A stretch of DNA of 64,000 nucleotides from Natrinema altunense (GTDB taxonomy: Archaea > Halobacteriota > Halobacteria > Halobacteriales > Natrialbaceae): contig NZ_JNCS01000002.1 in NCBI RefSeq assembly GCF_000731985.1, forward strand, positions 310,001-374,000, written 5' to 3'. Under the pieces are notes generated by a model that had not been told where the DNA came from, did no database searches, and saw only the letters and a program-made list of their open reading frames with translations. The position numbers and the translations under genes are program-made. Positions 8,882 through 18,123 of the stretch are shown piece after piece (position 1 is the stretch's first letter; every line of letters begins with the position of its first letter).

Positions 8882-9361
8882 ATGGTAGCAACCGGAGATG
8901 CCGCACCCGACTTCACCGCACCGCTCGCAAACGGCGACATCGAGGAGTTTACGCTGTCCGAGCGCCTCGCGGACGAGGCACCGGTCGTCCTCGCGTTCTT
9001 CCCCGGGGCCTTCACCGGCGTCTGTACGACCGAGATGTGTACGTTCCAGGACCGACTCGCCGCGTTCAACGACCTCGACGCCGCCGTCTACGGGGTCAGC
9101 CGCGACTCGCCGTTCACGCTGAACGAGTTCCGCGAACAGAACGACCTCGAGTTCGGCCTCATCAGCGACTACAACAAGGACATCGTCGACGACTACGGGC
9201 TCTCGATGGACTTCGCCGACCTGGGCGTCCACGGCGTCGCCAAGCGTTCGGTGTTCGTCATCGACGGCGACGGCGAGGTCGCCTACTCCTGGGTCAGCGA
9301 CGACCCCGGCGTCGAACCCGACTACGACGAGGTCGAGGCCGCGGTCGAGGACCTCTCCTAA
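8882..9361 (+). CDS. Peroxiredoxin (BCP/AhpE-like)
   Basis: Thiol peroxidase reducing hydrogen peroxide and organic peroxides in the cytoplasm, 159 residues. The active-site segment FFPGAFTGVCTTEMCTF carries the peroxidatic Cys48 and a second Cys53, the C-x4-C spacing of BCP-type enzymes that resolve within one subunit. The start at 8882 (MVATGDAAPDF) is preferred because all family homology begins there; upstream in-frame codons have no family-like sequence. The electron donor, probably a thioredoxin, is not in the window. Confidence 0.92.
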   Translation: MVATGDAAPDFTAPLANGDIEEFTLSERLADEAPVVLAFFPGAFTGVCTTEMCTFQDRLAAFNDLDAAVYGVSRDSPFTLNEFREQNDLEFGLISDYNKDIVDDYGLSMDFADLGVHGVAKRSVFVIDGDGEVAYSWVSDDPGVEPDYDEVEAAVEDLS

Positions 9362-9425
9362 CTCGCCTCGAGACCGCCGAGACGACCGTCGCAGGGCTTT
9401 TTTAGTCCGCACCCCACGTTCCGGT

Positions 9426-10241
9426 ATGAGCGATTCCGCCGCCGACGAGGATCCTCGCCGCGTCTACGTTCCCGACGACGACCACAACTTCCCCGACGAG
9501 AAACTAAACGCCGTCCTCGCGTACATCGAAGACGACGCGGAGATCACGGCCTATCTCGAGGCGCAGAACGTCAACGCGGTCGACCGGATGCGGTACAACG
9601 ATCACGGAACGAAGCACATCGAGATCGTTCGCAACCGGGCGCTGTGTCTGTACGACCTCCTCAAGGCCGGTGACGTCGACTTCAACGGGGCACGCCAGCA
9701 GGGTCTCGACGAGGAAGACGAGGCGGTCATCATCGCGCTCGCTGCGACCCTCCACGACGTCGGCCACGTCGTCCACCGCGACAGCCACGCCTACTACTCG
9801 ATTCCGCTGGCCGCGGACATCCTCGAGCGGATCCTCCCCGAGTTCTACGACGCCGCCGACACCGTCCGGATGAAAGGCGAGACTCTCCATGCGATCCTCT
9901 GCCATCACACCGCCGAGACGCCCCTGACGACCGAAGCCGGCGTCATCCGCGTCGCCGACGCTCTCGACATGGAACGAGGGCGTTCCCGAATCCCCTACGA
10001 GTCCGGCGGCCGGGGGATCAACACCCTCTCGAGTCAGGCCATCAGTCGCGTCTCGCTCCAGGGGGGCGACACCACCCCCGTCATGGTCGAAATCGAGATG
10101 ACCAACGCCGCGGGCGTCTACCAGGTCGACAACCTGCTCAAGGCCAAACTCAAGGATTCGGGACTCGAGGATCAGATCCGGATCGTCGCGCTCAACACGA
10201 ACGAAAACCGCGAGCAACTGGTCGAGCGAATCGAACTCTAG
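9426..10241 (+). CDS. HD-domain phosphohydrolase family protein
   Basis: Soluble metal-dependent protein of the HD superfamily, 271 residues. Metal-ligand residues are visible: His64 in the first helix, His110-Asp111 (LHDVGH), more histidines at 114 and 117, and a later Asp in ADALDME. A conserved haloarchaeal protein of this type is usually annotated as phosphohydrolase; the actual nucleotide or phosphate ester is unknown. A T-rich TATA-like element (CTTTTTTAGT) lies about 27 nt before the ATG and could also end the preceding peroxiredoxin message. Confidence 0.8.
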   Translation: MSDSAADEDPRRVYVPDDDHNFPDEKLNAVLAYIEDDAEITAYLEAQNVNAVDRMRYNDHGTKHIEIVRNRALCLYDLLKAGDVDFNGARQQGLDEEDEAVIIALAATLHDVGHVVHRDSHAYYSIPLAADILERILPEFYDAADTVRMKGETLHAILCHHTAETPLTTEAGVIRVADALDMERGRSRIPYESGGRGINTLSSQAISRVSLQGGDTTPVMVEIEMTNAAGVYQVDNLLKAKLKDSGLEDQIRIVALNTNENREQLVERIEL

Positions 10242-10455
10242 GTGCCCTCGCCGTTGCCCACGGTCTGTACGCTGGGTTCAGTTCTACAACGAGACATCCT
10301 TCGGCGAACGACGAGCCGGCCGCACTCCGTTCGGATGCATCGAAAGCGAGTGAGTTGCCGTCGGACCGCAGCAGTCCCACAGTAGCTGACCGTTTCCCGT
10401 CGACCGGGGTCCTAAGCGCCGGTCGAATTCCCGCCGTTCCCGACGGGGGGCTCCC

Positions 10456-10680
10456 TCAGGCGAGTTCGTACCCGCCGTCCCGCCGCTCGAGGTAGCCGCG
10501 ATCCCGAAGCGTTCCGGCGATCGAGAGGACGGTTCCCTTGTTGAGTGCGAGCGCCGTACAGATATCCCCCGGCGTCGCGGCCGGCCACACGGAGATGTAG
10601 AGGTAGACGAGTTTCGCCTGTGCGGACTCGATGTCGTCGGGAATCGATACCGTCGATCGTGACTTTCCGCTCTGAGTCAT
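10456..10680 (-). CDS. Small winged-helix DNA-binding protein
   Basis: 74 residues. The sequence folds as a short winged helix-turn-helix: a start helix (SAQAKLVYLYIS), a recognition region (TPGDICTALALNKGTVLSIAGTL) and the wing (RGYLERRDGGYELA), like TrmB/MarR-type domains. Probably a local transcription regulator; its targets are unknown. Its own promoter region contains a tandem 8-nt repeat between TATA and start codon, which could be an autoregulatory site. It is convergent with the HD protein; the 214 nt between them hold nothing recognisable. Confidence 0.75.
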   Translation of the reverse strand: MTQSGKSRSTVSIPDDIESAQAKLVYLYISVWPAATPGDICTALALNKGTVLSIAGTLRDRGYLERRDGGYELA

Positions 10681-11033
10681 ATTACTGGTTCGATGGTTCG
10701 ACGATATTAAAATTGTGCATCGTCAGTTGTCGAAATCGAGTGTCCGACACCGGTTCCGTCCGGCGGAGCCGTGACTCGAGCGGACCACGACAGCCGGGCC
10801 TGCTCCGCGTGAGGGGCCTGCACCAACTGGTCAACACTCGGAGTACTGAACGGTACGTCCAGCGTCGTCTTTCCACCCTTCCGACGGTCGAACTCCGGTA
10901 TTGCCGGCGCTATCGGGGGTTCGCGGGTCGGCGGTATCGATTCGGGAGCCAAAATCGGACGGCCGGCGACCGGCGCGAGCACCGGCGTCGGGAGCTCTCC
11001 GCCACCGAACGTCGATCGTCGAATCGGGTCTCG
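10681..11033. other. Intergenic region without a supported gene
   Basis: 353 nt between the winged-helix gene start and the amidohydrolase 3' end. Apart from the promoter just described I see no convincing gene, RNA or repeat. Open frames here lack haloarchaeal codon bias and family features. Confidence 0.6.
10686..10713 (-). promoter_or_regulatory. Promoter of the small winged-helix gene with tandem 8-nt repeat
   Basis: TATA-like TTTTAATATC (minus strand, 10704-10713) lies about 27 nt before the ATG. Between it and the start, TGGTTCGA (plus strand) is repeated exactly twice in tandem (10686-10701), a position where a bound repressor would block transcription. Confidence 0.5.
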
Positions 11034-12338
11034 TCAGCAGGTGACATCCAGTTCGGCAGCGAATTCGCGGGCTCGTGACCTGATTGCCCCGGCGTCTGCG
11101 ACGAGCACCTCGCCATCGCGCATCAACGCGGTTCCATCGACCATCGTGAACTGCACGTCGTCGCCGTGTGCGGCGAACGTCAGATGTGAGAGGACATCGT
11201 GAATCGGCGTCGCACGGGTAACCTCCGTCTCGAGGCCGATGATGTCGGCGCTCCAGCCCTCGCGCAGTTTCCCGACGCGATCGAATCCCGCCGCCCGTGC
11301 GCCATTGATCGTCGCCATTTCGAACACCGTCCGCGCCGGCAGCGCTTCGGGCTCGAGTCGATCGACCTTCTGGAGGAGGCTCGCCTGTCGCATCTCCGTG
11401 AACGGATCGAGCGTGTTGTTACACGGCGGCCCGTCGTTGCCCAGCGCGACGTTGATCCCCCGATCCAGATAGTCGAGCACCGGTGCGACGCCACTGGCGA
11501 GTTTCATATTCGAAGAGGGACAATAGGTGACGTTCGTTCCGGTTTCCGCGAGCAGTTCGCGTTCGGACTCGTCGGTCCAGACACAGTGTGCGAGCACGAC
11601 ATCCTCGCCGGTCAACCCGACCTCGTCGAGCCACTGGATATTCCGGCGGCCGGTTTCGTCCTCGACGGTCTCGATTTCACCCCGGTTCTCGCTCGCGTGC
11701 GTGTGAATCATCACGCCGTCGTAGTCGTCGGCGAGGTGTCGAGCCCCGCGCAGACAGGCCTCGGTACAGCTCACGGCGAACCGCGGTGTCACGGCGTACC
11801 GGATGCGGCCGCCATCGACGCCGTGGTACCGGCGAATGAGCCGCTCGCTCTCCTCGAGCGCCTCGTCGGTGTCCTCGAGCAGCCCCGGCGGCGCGTCCTT
11901 GTCCATCATGACCTTCCCGAGGCGGCCGCGGATGCCGAGTTCGCGAGCCGCCTCGAACGCCTGTGCCGCGTGATCGACGGAGAGGTGATCGATACAGGTC
12001 GTGGTCCCGCTCTCGATCATCTCGAGGTAGCCGAGTTCGGCGGCAGTTCGCATCGCGGCCGGTGACAGCGACGCTTCCATCGGCAGCACGTACTCGTAGA
12101 GCCATTCGAGTAACTCGGTGTCGTCGGCGATGCCGCGCCCGAGGCTCTGGACGGAGTGGACGTGTGCGCCGACGGTGCCCGGTGCGAGCACGTCGTACGA
12201 GTCGCGGTCGTGATCGGGATACTCCTCGAGACACGTCGACCGGTCTCCGACGGCAACGATCAGGTCGTCCTCGACGACGACGGCACCGTCGTGAATCACG
12301 GTTTCGGCGTCAGCAACGACCGTTCCCGACAATAACAT
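11034..12338 (-). CDS. Amidohydrolase-superfamily deaminase (TrzA/AtzA/SAH-deaminase-like)
   Basis: Cytoplasmic metal-dependent hydrolase, 434 residues, of the cytosine deaminase/chlorohydrolase branch. Metal ligands are seen as H59-x-H61 (GAHVHS), a His in IHTHASENRGE, a His in VLAHCVW and an Asp in GNDGPPCNN. Relatives deaminate S-adenosylhomocysteine, 5'-methylthioadenosine, 5'-deoxyadenosine or guanine; the sequence alone does not choose between these. It starts at ATG 12338 and is followed at a distance by no co-directional partner, so it looks monocistronic. Confidence 0.87.
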   Translation of the reverse strand: MLLSGTVVADAETVIHDGAVVVEDDLIVAVGDRSTCLEEYPDHDRDSYDVLAPGTVGAHVHSVQSLGRGIADDTELLEWLYEYVLPMEASLSPAAMRTAAELGYLEMIESGTTTCIDHLSVDHAAQAFEAARELGIRGRLGKVMMDKDAPPGLLEDTDEALEESERLIRRYHGVDGGRIRYAVTPRFAVSCTEACLRGARHLADDYDGVMIHTHASENRGEIETVEDETGRRNIQWLDEVGLTGEDVVLAHCVWTDESERELLAETGTNVTYCPSSNMKLASGVAPVLDYLDRGINVALGNDGPPCNNTLDPFTEMRQASLLQKVDRLEPEALPARTVFEMATINGARAAGFDRVGKLREGWSADIIGLETEVTRATPIHDVLSHLTFAAHGDDVQFTMVDGTALMRDGEVLVADAGAIRSRAREFAAELDVTC

Positions 12339-12394
12339 ACCGAGCCACGATAGCGTGGCGTGCCGTTTAGCTTTGCTGGTACGGCAGGGCGGAA

Positions 12395-12410
12395 CCGGCC
12401 GAGCGGCCGG
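12395..12410 (-). terminator. Stem-loop after sdhA
   Basis: CCGGCC-GAGC-GGCCGG, a perfect 6-bp stem with a 4-nt loop, begins about 10 nt beyond the sdhA stop codon on the minus strand. It is probably the 3' end signal or stabiliser of the sdhCDBA message. No T-run follows, so its role is inferred. Confidence 0.4.
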
Positions 12411-12419
12411 CCTACGGCG

Positions 12420-14258
12420 TCAGTAGCTGCGCTCTTTCGGCTCGTAGGTCTTGTTCTCGCCCTCGAGAATGACCGGTCGGTAGAAGATCGAGGGTTCGCC
12501 GTCGTCCCACGAGATGAGCGTGTGTTTGAGCCACTCCTCGTCCTTGCGTTCTTGGTGTTCCTTGCGCCAGTGTGCGCCGCGGAACTCGTCGCGGACGAGC
12601 GCGCCGAGCGCGATCGTTTCGGCGACGTCGATCAGGTTGCGCGTCTCGATGGTCTGTTGGAGGTCAGTGTTGAACGTCCGCGACGGGTCGTCGACGTAGA
12701 CGTCCTGGTACTCCTGTCGGCACTCGCGGATGAGCCGCAGCGCCTTCTTGACGCCCTCCTCGGTCCGGAAGACGTTGACGTAGTCGGTCATCGCCTTCTG
12801 GAGCTTCGCGCGGATTTCGGCGTGCTGGACGCCGTCTTCCTTGTCCATGAGGCGATCGACGCGCTGGCGAGCGGTCTCGACGGTGCGCTCGAGAACCCCT
12901 TCGGCGTCGGCCGTGACGCCGCCGTCCGCGGCGACGCCGCCGGACGTGTCGACTCCCGCGTCGCCCGGCGTGACGGGCAGGTCGGTCTCGGTCTCGTCCT
13001 CGACGTCGTCACCGTAGCCGGTCCGGATCTCGGGGTCGCCCAGATCCTCGCCGGCGGCGTGGCGACCGGCGCGTTTGCCGAAGACGATCAGTTCCGGCAG
13101 GGCGTTCCCGCCGAGCCGGTTGCCGCCGTGGACGGAGACGCAGGCACACTCGCCGGCGGCGTAGAGGCCGTTGACGCAGGTCTGGCCGTTCTCGTCGACT
13201 TCGATGCCGCCCATCGCGTAGTGCTGGCCGGGCTTGACCGGCATCGGCTCGACGAGGCCGTCGACGCCCTCGAAGTCCTCCGCGAGGTGGAGGATGTTCT
13301 CGAGGCGGTCCATGATGCGTTCCTCGCCGAGGTGGCGCATGTCCAGATGGACGTACTCGTCCTCGACGCCGCGGCCCTCGTCGACTTCGGTGAGTTCGGC
13401 GCGGGCGACGACGTCGCGTGAGGCGAGTTCGCCGGAGTTGTTCGCGTAGCCGTGCTCGAACATGAACCGCTCGCCCTCGCTGTTGTAGAGGATGCCGCCC
13501 TCGCCGCGGACGCCCTCACTGATGAGGACGCCCGTCGACGGCAGCGACGTGGGGTGGAACTGGATGAACTCCATGTCCTCGAGCGGTGCGCCGGCGCGAT
13601 AGGCCATCGCGTGGCCGTCGCCGGTACAGGAGACGGCATTGGTGGTGTGATCGAAGGCCTGGCCGGGGCCGCCGGTCGCGAGGACGACGCCCTGGTTCGC
13701 TTTGAAGCCCTCGATGTTGCCGGATTGAACGTCGTAGGCGACGACGCCGTGGCACTCGCGGTCGTTGGGATCGGCCTCGTCGGTCGTCGCGAGGTTCATC
13801 ACGTACCACTCGTCGTAGACTTGAATGCCCCGTTTGACGACCTGCTCGTACATCGTGTGCAGCAGGTGATGCCCCGTCTCGGCTCCGGCGTACGTGGTTC
13901 GGGGATAGGAGAGCCCGCCGAACGGCCGCTGGGAGACGGTGCCGTCTTCCTCGCGGGAGAAGGGCATGCCCCAGTGTTCCAGGTTGATCGTCTCCTCGGG
14001 GGAGTTCTTGGCGAGGGTCTCGACCGCCGGCGCGTCGCCGAGGTAGTCCGACCCCTTCATCGTGTCGTAGGCGTGGAGTTCCCAGTCGTCCCCCTCCTGG
14101 AGGGCGGCGTTGATGCCACCCTCCGCCGCGCCAGTGTGGCTGCGGACGGGATGGAGCTTCGAGACCATCGCCACGTCCGCTCCTGCTTCGTGCGCTGCGA
14201 TCGCGGCCCGGAGGCCGGCGCCGCCGGCGCCGACCACGATAACGTCGTGTTCGTACAT
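12420..14258 (-). CDS. sdhA: Succinate dehydrogenase flavoprotein subunit
   Basis: Catalytic subunit of complex II, oxidising succinate to fumarate. 612 residues. The FAD-binding GAGGAGLRAA is near residue 10 and the covalent flavin His41 lies in RSHTGAAEGG; the substrate-site segment FHPTSLPSTG and the RGEGGILYN motif are intact. The ATG at 14258 (MYEHDVIVVG) is used because the Rossmann fold begins there and it lies 2 nt after the sdhB stop. Last gene of sdhCDBA. It has an orphan paralogue at 26426. Confidence 0.97.
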   Translation of the reverse strand: MYEHDVIVVGAGGAGLRAAIAAHEAGADVAMVSKLHPVRSHTGAAEGGINAALQEGDDWELHAYDTMKGSDYLGDAPAVETLAKNSPEETINLEHWGMPFSREEDGTVSQRPFGGLSYPRTTYAGAETGHHLLHTMYEQVVKRGIQVYDEWYVMNLATTDEADPNDRECHGVVAYDVQSGNIEGFKANQGVVLATGGPGQAFDHTTNAVSCTGDGHAMAYRAGAPLEDMEFIQFHPTSLPSTGVLISEGVRGEGGILYNSEGERFMFEHGYANNSGELASRDVVARAELTEVDEGRGVEDEYVHLDMRHLGEERIMDRLENILHLAEDFEGVDGLVEPMPVKPGQHYAMGGIEVDENGQTCVNGLYAAGECACVSVHGGNRLGGNALPELIVFGKRAGRHAAGEDLGDPEIRTGYGDDVEDETETDLPVTPGDAGVDTSGGVAADGGVTADAEGVLERTVETARQRVDRLMDKEDGVQHAEIRAKLQKAMTDYVNVFRTEEGVKKALRLIRECRQEYQDVYVDDPSRTFNTDLQQTIETRNLIDVAETIALGALVRDEFRGAHWRKEHQERKDEEWLKHTLISWDDGEPSIFYRPVILEGENKTYEPKERSY

Positions 14259-14260
14259 GA

Positions 14261-15133
14261 TTACCAGAATTTCAGGTTCTTCTTGACTGCTTCCCGCTTG
14301 AGCTCCTGAATGTGCTCGGTGAGCGGAATGTCCTTCGGACACACCTCGGTACAGGAGAACTGTGTCTGGCACCGCCAGACGCCGTGTTCCTGCTCGAGAA
14401 TGCGGAGTCGATGCTCCTTGATCTGCTCGTCCTCGCGGTCGTCCATCGCGAACTTGTAGGCCTTGTTGATCGCCGCGGGACCGAGATACTCGTTGTCGCC
14501 GGCCGCGATGTTACACGAGGACATACACGCGCCACACCAGATACACCGCGAGGACATCTTGATCTTCTCGCGGTTCTCGGGGGTCTGGCGCTGCTCCTCG
14601 AGGTCCTCGGTCGCGGGCGTGTCCTCGTCCTGGAAGTACGGCTCGACGGTGTGCATCTGGTCGTAGAAGTGGTCCATGTCGACGACCAGGTCCTTGACGA
14701 CCTCCTGATGGGGCAGCGGCTCGATGCGAACCGGCTGCTCCAAGTCGGAAATCTGGGTCTTACAGCCGAGTCGCTGCTTGCCGTTGACGAAGAAGGCGTC
14801 GGAGCCACAGACGGCCTGCCGACAGGAGTGTCGGAAGGTAAGCGACGAATCGTACTCGTCGCGGGCGTACATGACCGCGTCGAGAACGGTCATCCCCTTC
14901 TCGAAGGGAACGTGGAAGTCGTCGAAGCGGGGTTCCTGCTTGCCCTCGACCTCTGGGTCGTACCGGAACACCTTGATGTGGACCGTCTCCCCCTCGAGTT
15001 CCGCTCGTTTTTCGGCGTGGTCGTCGACCATCCCGCCGCCGGTCTGTTCGTCGGCCGCCGGCGATTCTGCCCCTTTCATCGCCGGGTCCTCCGGTGCCTC
15101 TTGGCTTTCGGGTTCGGCTTGTTGTGTACTCAT
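14261..15133 (-). CDS. sdhB: Succinate dehydrogenase iron-sulfur subunit
   Basis: Electron-transfer subunit of complex II, 290 residues. A plant-type [2Fe-2S] site (CRQAVCGSD...GC) is followed by CIWCGACMSSC and CQTQFSCTEVCP for the [4Fe-4S] and [3Fe-4S] clusters. The first 50 residues are an acidic, low-complexity extension. It starts 1 nt after the sdhD stop codon and ends 2 nt before sdhA, a tightly coupled operon. Confidence 0.96.
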   Translation of the reverse strand: MSTQQAEPESQEAPEDPAMKGAESPAADEQTGGGMVDDHAEKRAELEGETVHIKVFRYDPEVEGKQEPRFDDFHVPFEKGMTVLDAVMYARDEYDSSLTFRHSCRQAVCGSDAFFVNGKQRLGCKTQISDLEQPVRIEPLPHQEVVKDLVVDMDHFYDQMHTVEPYFQDEDTPATEDLEEQRQTPENREKIKMSSRCIWCGACMSSCNIAAGDNEYLGPAAINKAYKFAMDDREDEQIKEHRLRILEQEHGVWRCQTQFSCTEVCPKDIPLTEHIQELKREAVKKNLKFW

Positions 15134-15134
15134 A

Positions 15135-15500
15135 TTAGATCATGCCTCGCATCGCGAGCGCGACGTAGATACCCTGTGCGACGAGTGCGACGCTGGCGAG
15201 GGTCAGTACTGCCAGCACGGCCTTCTTCCGTCCCCCCTCGAGTCCCTGATTGACGAGGGCGTTGTAGACGCCGTTGACGCCGTGGAACGTGGCGGTGATC
15301 AGGAACAGGACCATCGTCAGGAAGTATCCGACGTTCTGCATTCGGGTCTGTGTCCCCATGAAGGTTACTTCGTACGCGTGGTTGACGAAGTGCAGGAGGA
15401 AGAAGTGGAAGGCGAGAACGACGACGAGAAACGCCGCCGTGATCCGCTGGAGGAACCAGCCGGTGCCGCCGGGGGTAAACGAGGAGTATCGTTCCGCCAT
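15135..15500 (-). CDS. sdhD: Succinate dehydrogenase membrane anchor subunit D
   Basis: 121-residue hydrophobic protein with three predicted membrane helices (near residues 17-37, 55-77 and 92-113) anchoring complex II and forming the quinone/heme site with SdhC. Histidines in AFHFFLLHFVNH are candidate heme ligands. The ATG shares one base with the sdhC stop codon (TAATG), fixing the start. Sequence identity of such anchors is low, so the call rests on operon position and topology. Confidence 0.9.
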   Translation of the reverse strand: MAERYSSFTPGGTGWFLQRITAAFLVVVLAFHFFLLHFVNHAYEVTFMGTQTRMQNVGYFLTMVLFLITATFHGVNGVYNALVNQGLEGGRKKAVLAVLTLASVALVAQGIYVALAMRGMI

Positions 15501-15931
15501 TAGATGGTCACCCCCGTCAGGAAGGTCGGGACGCTCGCGACGGTGATCGCGCCCGTCAACACCAGCGAGGCGTAGAAACTCTTGTCCTGGGCCTCGAGCC
15601 CGACGCCGAGATCGACCATCAACAGGCGCAGCCCGTTCAGGATGTGGAAGACGGCGACCGCGAGCAGGCCGACCTCGAGCAGTCGGATGAGGAACAGCCC
15701 CTCGAGTCCCTGCAGCGTCGCAGTGTACACGTTGAGTTCCTCGCCGCCGACCATCGTCGTTTCGCCCTGTGCGCCACCGATAGAAGTGCTCAACACGGCG
15801 ATGTGGGTGAACAGGTAGCCGATTAACACCCACCCGGTGAACTTGTGGAAGATCCACGCCCACATGCCGGCCGAGAACTCCTTCCAGCGACCGAAGTCCT
15901 CGACGAGACCGCGATTGTAAGACTGACTCAT
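15500..15931 (-). CDS. sdhC: Succinate dehydrogenase cytochrome b subunit
   Basis: First gene of the operon, 143 residues. Three membrane helices are clear, near residues 28-48, 75-105 and 120-140; His residues in FHKFTG, FTHIAVL and FHILNG are candidate heme b ligands. The ATG at 15931 is the only ATG in this frame ahead of the conserved core. A TATA-like TTCTATACC lies about 30 nt upstream, the likely operon promoter. Confidence 0.93.
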   Translation of the reverse strand: MSQSYNRGLVEDFGRWKEFSAGMWAWIFHKFTGWVLIGYLFTHIAVLSTSIGGAQGETTMVGGEELNVYTATLQGLEGLFLIRLLEVGLLAVAVFHILNGLRLLMVDLGVGLEAQDKSFYASLVLTGAITVASVPTFLTGVTI

Positions 15932-16093
15932 GCGCTCATGTGGACCGTTTGACCGTGGGGGTATAGAAGTTACTTTTATCGCTCCGCTCGCAGCCTCGGG
16001 CCGGCCCAATAGAGACGGAACGGGACCGCCGTCGCGGCGGATTCCCGAATTCGTTCGGGCGGCAGTTACCGCCCGATCCATCGCCGGGGATCG

Positions 16094-17188
16094 TCAGTCG
16101 TTCTGCCGGAGTTCGGATCGCGAACTCTCCGGTGTCCGCTCGCGCTCGAGGGCGGTGAGCGTGTCCGGCGAGAGCTCGACGAGGTGACAGAGGGGGTTCC
16201 CCGGATAGACGACGGGGTTCTCGAGGACGCCGACGATGAGGCCGGTAAACGGCGCTTCGACGGTAACGATGTCTTCCTCTTCCTTGAACGGGTTGGTGAT
16301 GGTACAGATCGCTTCGCCGGCCTCGACGAGCGCGCCGCGGCCGCGTTTCATGTCGACGATGCCGCCGGCGTCCGCGCGGAGCCAGGTTTTCTCGTTGTCG
16401 TCGTCGATGACGGTCCGCCAGCCGGGCCAGTGGACCGACGATTCGCGATGAAATCCGAATTCGGCCAGGACGCTCGCGACGCCGGTGAGCGCGCGGTCGA
16501 TCAGGCGGCGCTGAAACCGGTGGGCCTCGCCCATTTCGACGGTGATCGTCGGGATGTCGTCTTCGGTCGCCTCCCGTCGGAGCGTCCCGGAGGGTCCCTC
16601 GCCCGCGATGATGACGTTGGAACTGAACGCCTTCGCGAGCCTGGCGACGTCCGACTGTTCCATGTTCGCGCGGACGTGGAGCATGTTCGTTCGGCCGCGC
16701 GTCGACGTGTGGAAGTCGATCCCGATGTCACACGGTTCGATGAAGTTCGTGTAGATCCGGTGGGCCATCCGTCTGGCGCTGGTCGACCCCTCCCGACCGG
16801 GAAACGACCGGTTCAGATCCCGGTCGTAGATCGGCAAGTACCGCTCCTGTGCGAGAAAGCCCGGCACGTTCATCACCGGGAGACAGACTAACGTCCCGTG
16901 GAGTACGGAGTGGTCCCAGTCGTGGGCCACCTCACGGACGACTTCGATCCCGTTGAGTTCGTCGCCGTGTGCCGCCGCGGAGAGAAAGATCGTCGGCCCC
17001 GGATGCTCGCCGTTGATGACCGTGACCGGAATCCTGACCGGGTCCCCGAGATACGTTTCGCTGATCCCGTAGCGAATGTTCGCCGATTCGCCGGGGTCGA
17101 CCCGGCCGCCGTTGTACGTAAACGCTTCGGCCATCGGCTCGGAGTCCGCCGCCCGGTCGGGCGGTTCGGTCGCCGCGTCGTCGCTCAT
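16094..17188 (-). CDS. Succinylglutamate desuccinylase/aspartoacylase family protein
   Basis: Zinc carboxypeptidase-fold (M14-like) deacylase, 364 residues. The zinc site shows as HGDELNG (H-x2-E) with a later DFHTS histidine; a Glu in ITVEMGE may be the catalytic base. The C-terminal 90 residues form a beta-rich, biotinyl-like domain common in this family. Real substrate is unknown: relatives act on N-acyl amino acids. A GNAT protein lies divergently next to it, and a RimK-type ligase lies 2.8 kb on; this grouping suggests acylation or amino-acid ligation chemistry but is inference. Confidence 0.85.
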   Translation of the reverse strand: MSDDAATEPPDRAADSEPMAEAFTYNGGRVDPGESANIRYGISETYLGDPVRIPVTVINGEHPGPTIFLSAAAHGDELNGIEVVREVAHDWDHSVLHGTLVCLPVMNVPGFLAQERYLPIYDRDLNRSFPGREGSTSARRMAHRIYTNFIEPCDIGIDFHTSTRGRTNMLHVRANMEQSDVARLAKAFSSNVIIAGEGPSGTLRREATEDDIPTITVEMGEAHRFQRRLIDRALTGVASVLAEFGFHRESSVHWPGWRTVIDDDNEKTWLRADAGGIVDMKRGRGALVEAGEAICTITNPFKEEEDIVTVEAPFTGLIVGVLENPVVYPGNPLCHLVELSPDTLTALERERTPESSRSELRQND

Positions 17189-17370
17189 ATGACGTTCTCC
17201 GGGGGCACCACCGTGAATCTTCTCCCTTCACCGTCCACGATGAGCGTCCGGCCCGGCCTCGAGTCGTCGGTGGTGCTTTTCGCGGAGAACGGGGCGTTCC
17301 CCCGAACAACGGCGATCAAAATTTGCGGCCGTGGGCATACGTTTTGTATCTCGGTGTGATATGGACACGC

Positions 17371-18123
17371 ATGGATATCCGCGAAGCGACCCGTTCGGAC
17401 GCCGATGCGATTCGCTCGATCGCCCGCGATTCGCTCAGTTCCACGTACACGGCCTTCATCGACGAGGGAACCATCGACGACGCGATCGAGCAATGGTACG
17501 GCGACGCGTTTCCCGACGAACTCGCAGACGACCGCTCGCTCTTCCAGATCGTCGAACGCGACGGCGACGTCGTCGGGTTCTCCCAGAGCGAACTGGTCGG
17601 CCAGCAGTCGAAGACGGGACACCTCCTCTGGCTGCACGTCCATCCCGACCACCGCGGCGACGCCACGGGCGTGCGACTGCTCGTCCGCACTCGCGAGGCA
17701 CTCCTCGAGACGGGCGCGGATCAGATTCGCTGTTTCGTCCTCGAGGACAACGAGGGCGGCAACGAGTTTTACCGGAGCCACGGCTTCGAACAGGCCGGCC
17801 AGCGCGAGGTCGAGATCGGCGACGAAACGTTCACCGAGAACGTCTACGTCGAGTCCGATCTCGAGGACGACGGCGAGTGGGGCGCGATCGACGAAGTCAC
17901 GGTCGACGGCCGGACGCTCTACGTGAGCTACGGCGAGGCCACCCGCGGGACGCGCGCCCCGTTTTACACGGCCTACGAGAGCCCGGACCGACACGAACTG
18001 TACGCGTGGTTCTGCGGGAACTGTGACTCGATCGATAACGCGATGGACGCGATGGGACGGATCGAGTGCAACGAGTGTGGCAATCGGCGGAAAGCGACGC
18101 GGTGGGACGCCTCGTACCTGTAG
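17371..18123 (+). CDS. GNAT N-acetyltransferase with C-terminal zinc-ribbon-like domain
   Basis: 250 residues. The N-terminal 150 residues are a GNAT fold: MDIREATRSDADAI start, then the acetyl-CoA loop in HPDHRGDATGVRLLV and a strand-helix with DNEGGNEFYRSHGF. The C-terminal 80 residues end in a C-x2-C...C-x2-C unit (CGNC and CNEC), probably binding zinc, as in a haloarchaeal family that also occurs alone. The acceptor (protein N-terminus, small amine) is unknown. The ATG at 17371 matches the conserved GNAT beginning. Confidence 0.87.
   Translation: MDIREATRSDADAIRSIARDSLSSTYTAFIDEGTIDDAIEQWYGDAFPDELADDRSLFQIVERDGDVVGFSQSELVGQQSKTGHLLWLHVHPDHRGDATGVRLLVRTREALLETGADQIRCFVLEDNEGGNEFYRSHGFEQAGQREVEIGDETFTENVYVESDLEDDGEWGAIDEVTVDGRTLYVSYGEATRGTRAPFYTAYESPDRHELYAWFCGNCDSIDNAMDAMGRIECNECGNRRKATRWDASYL

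Noticed and set aside
10707-10982. 91-codon minus-strand frame in the gap before the amidohydrolase
   Set aside because: Weak codon bias, low-complexity Pro/Ala/Arg content and no homology-like segment.
12420-14372. Longer SdhA from an upstream start at 14372
   Set aside because: It would overlap the sdhB 3' end; the Rossmann fold starts right after ATG 14258, 2 nt beyond the sdhB stop.
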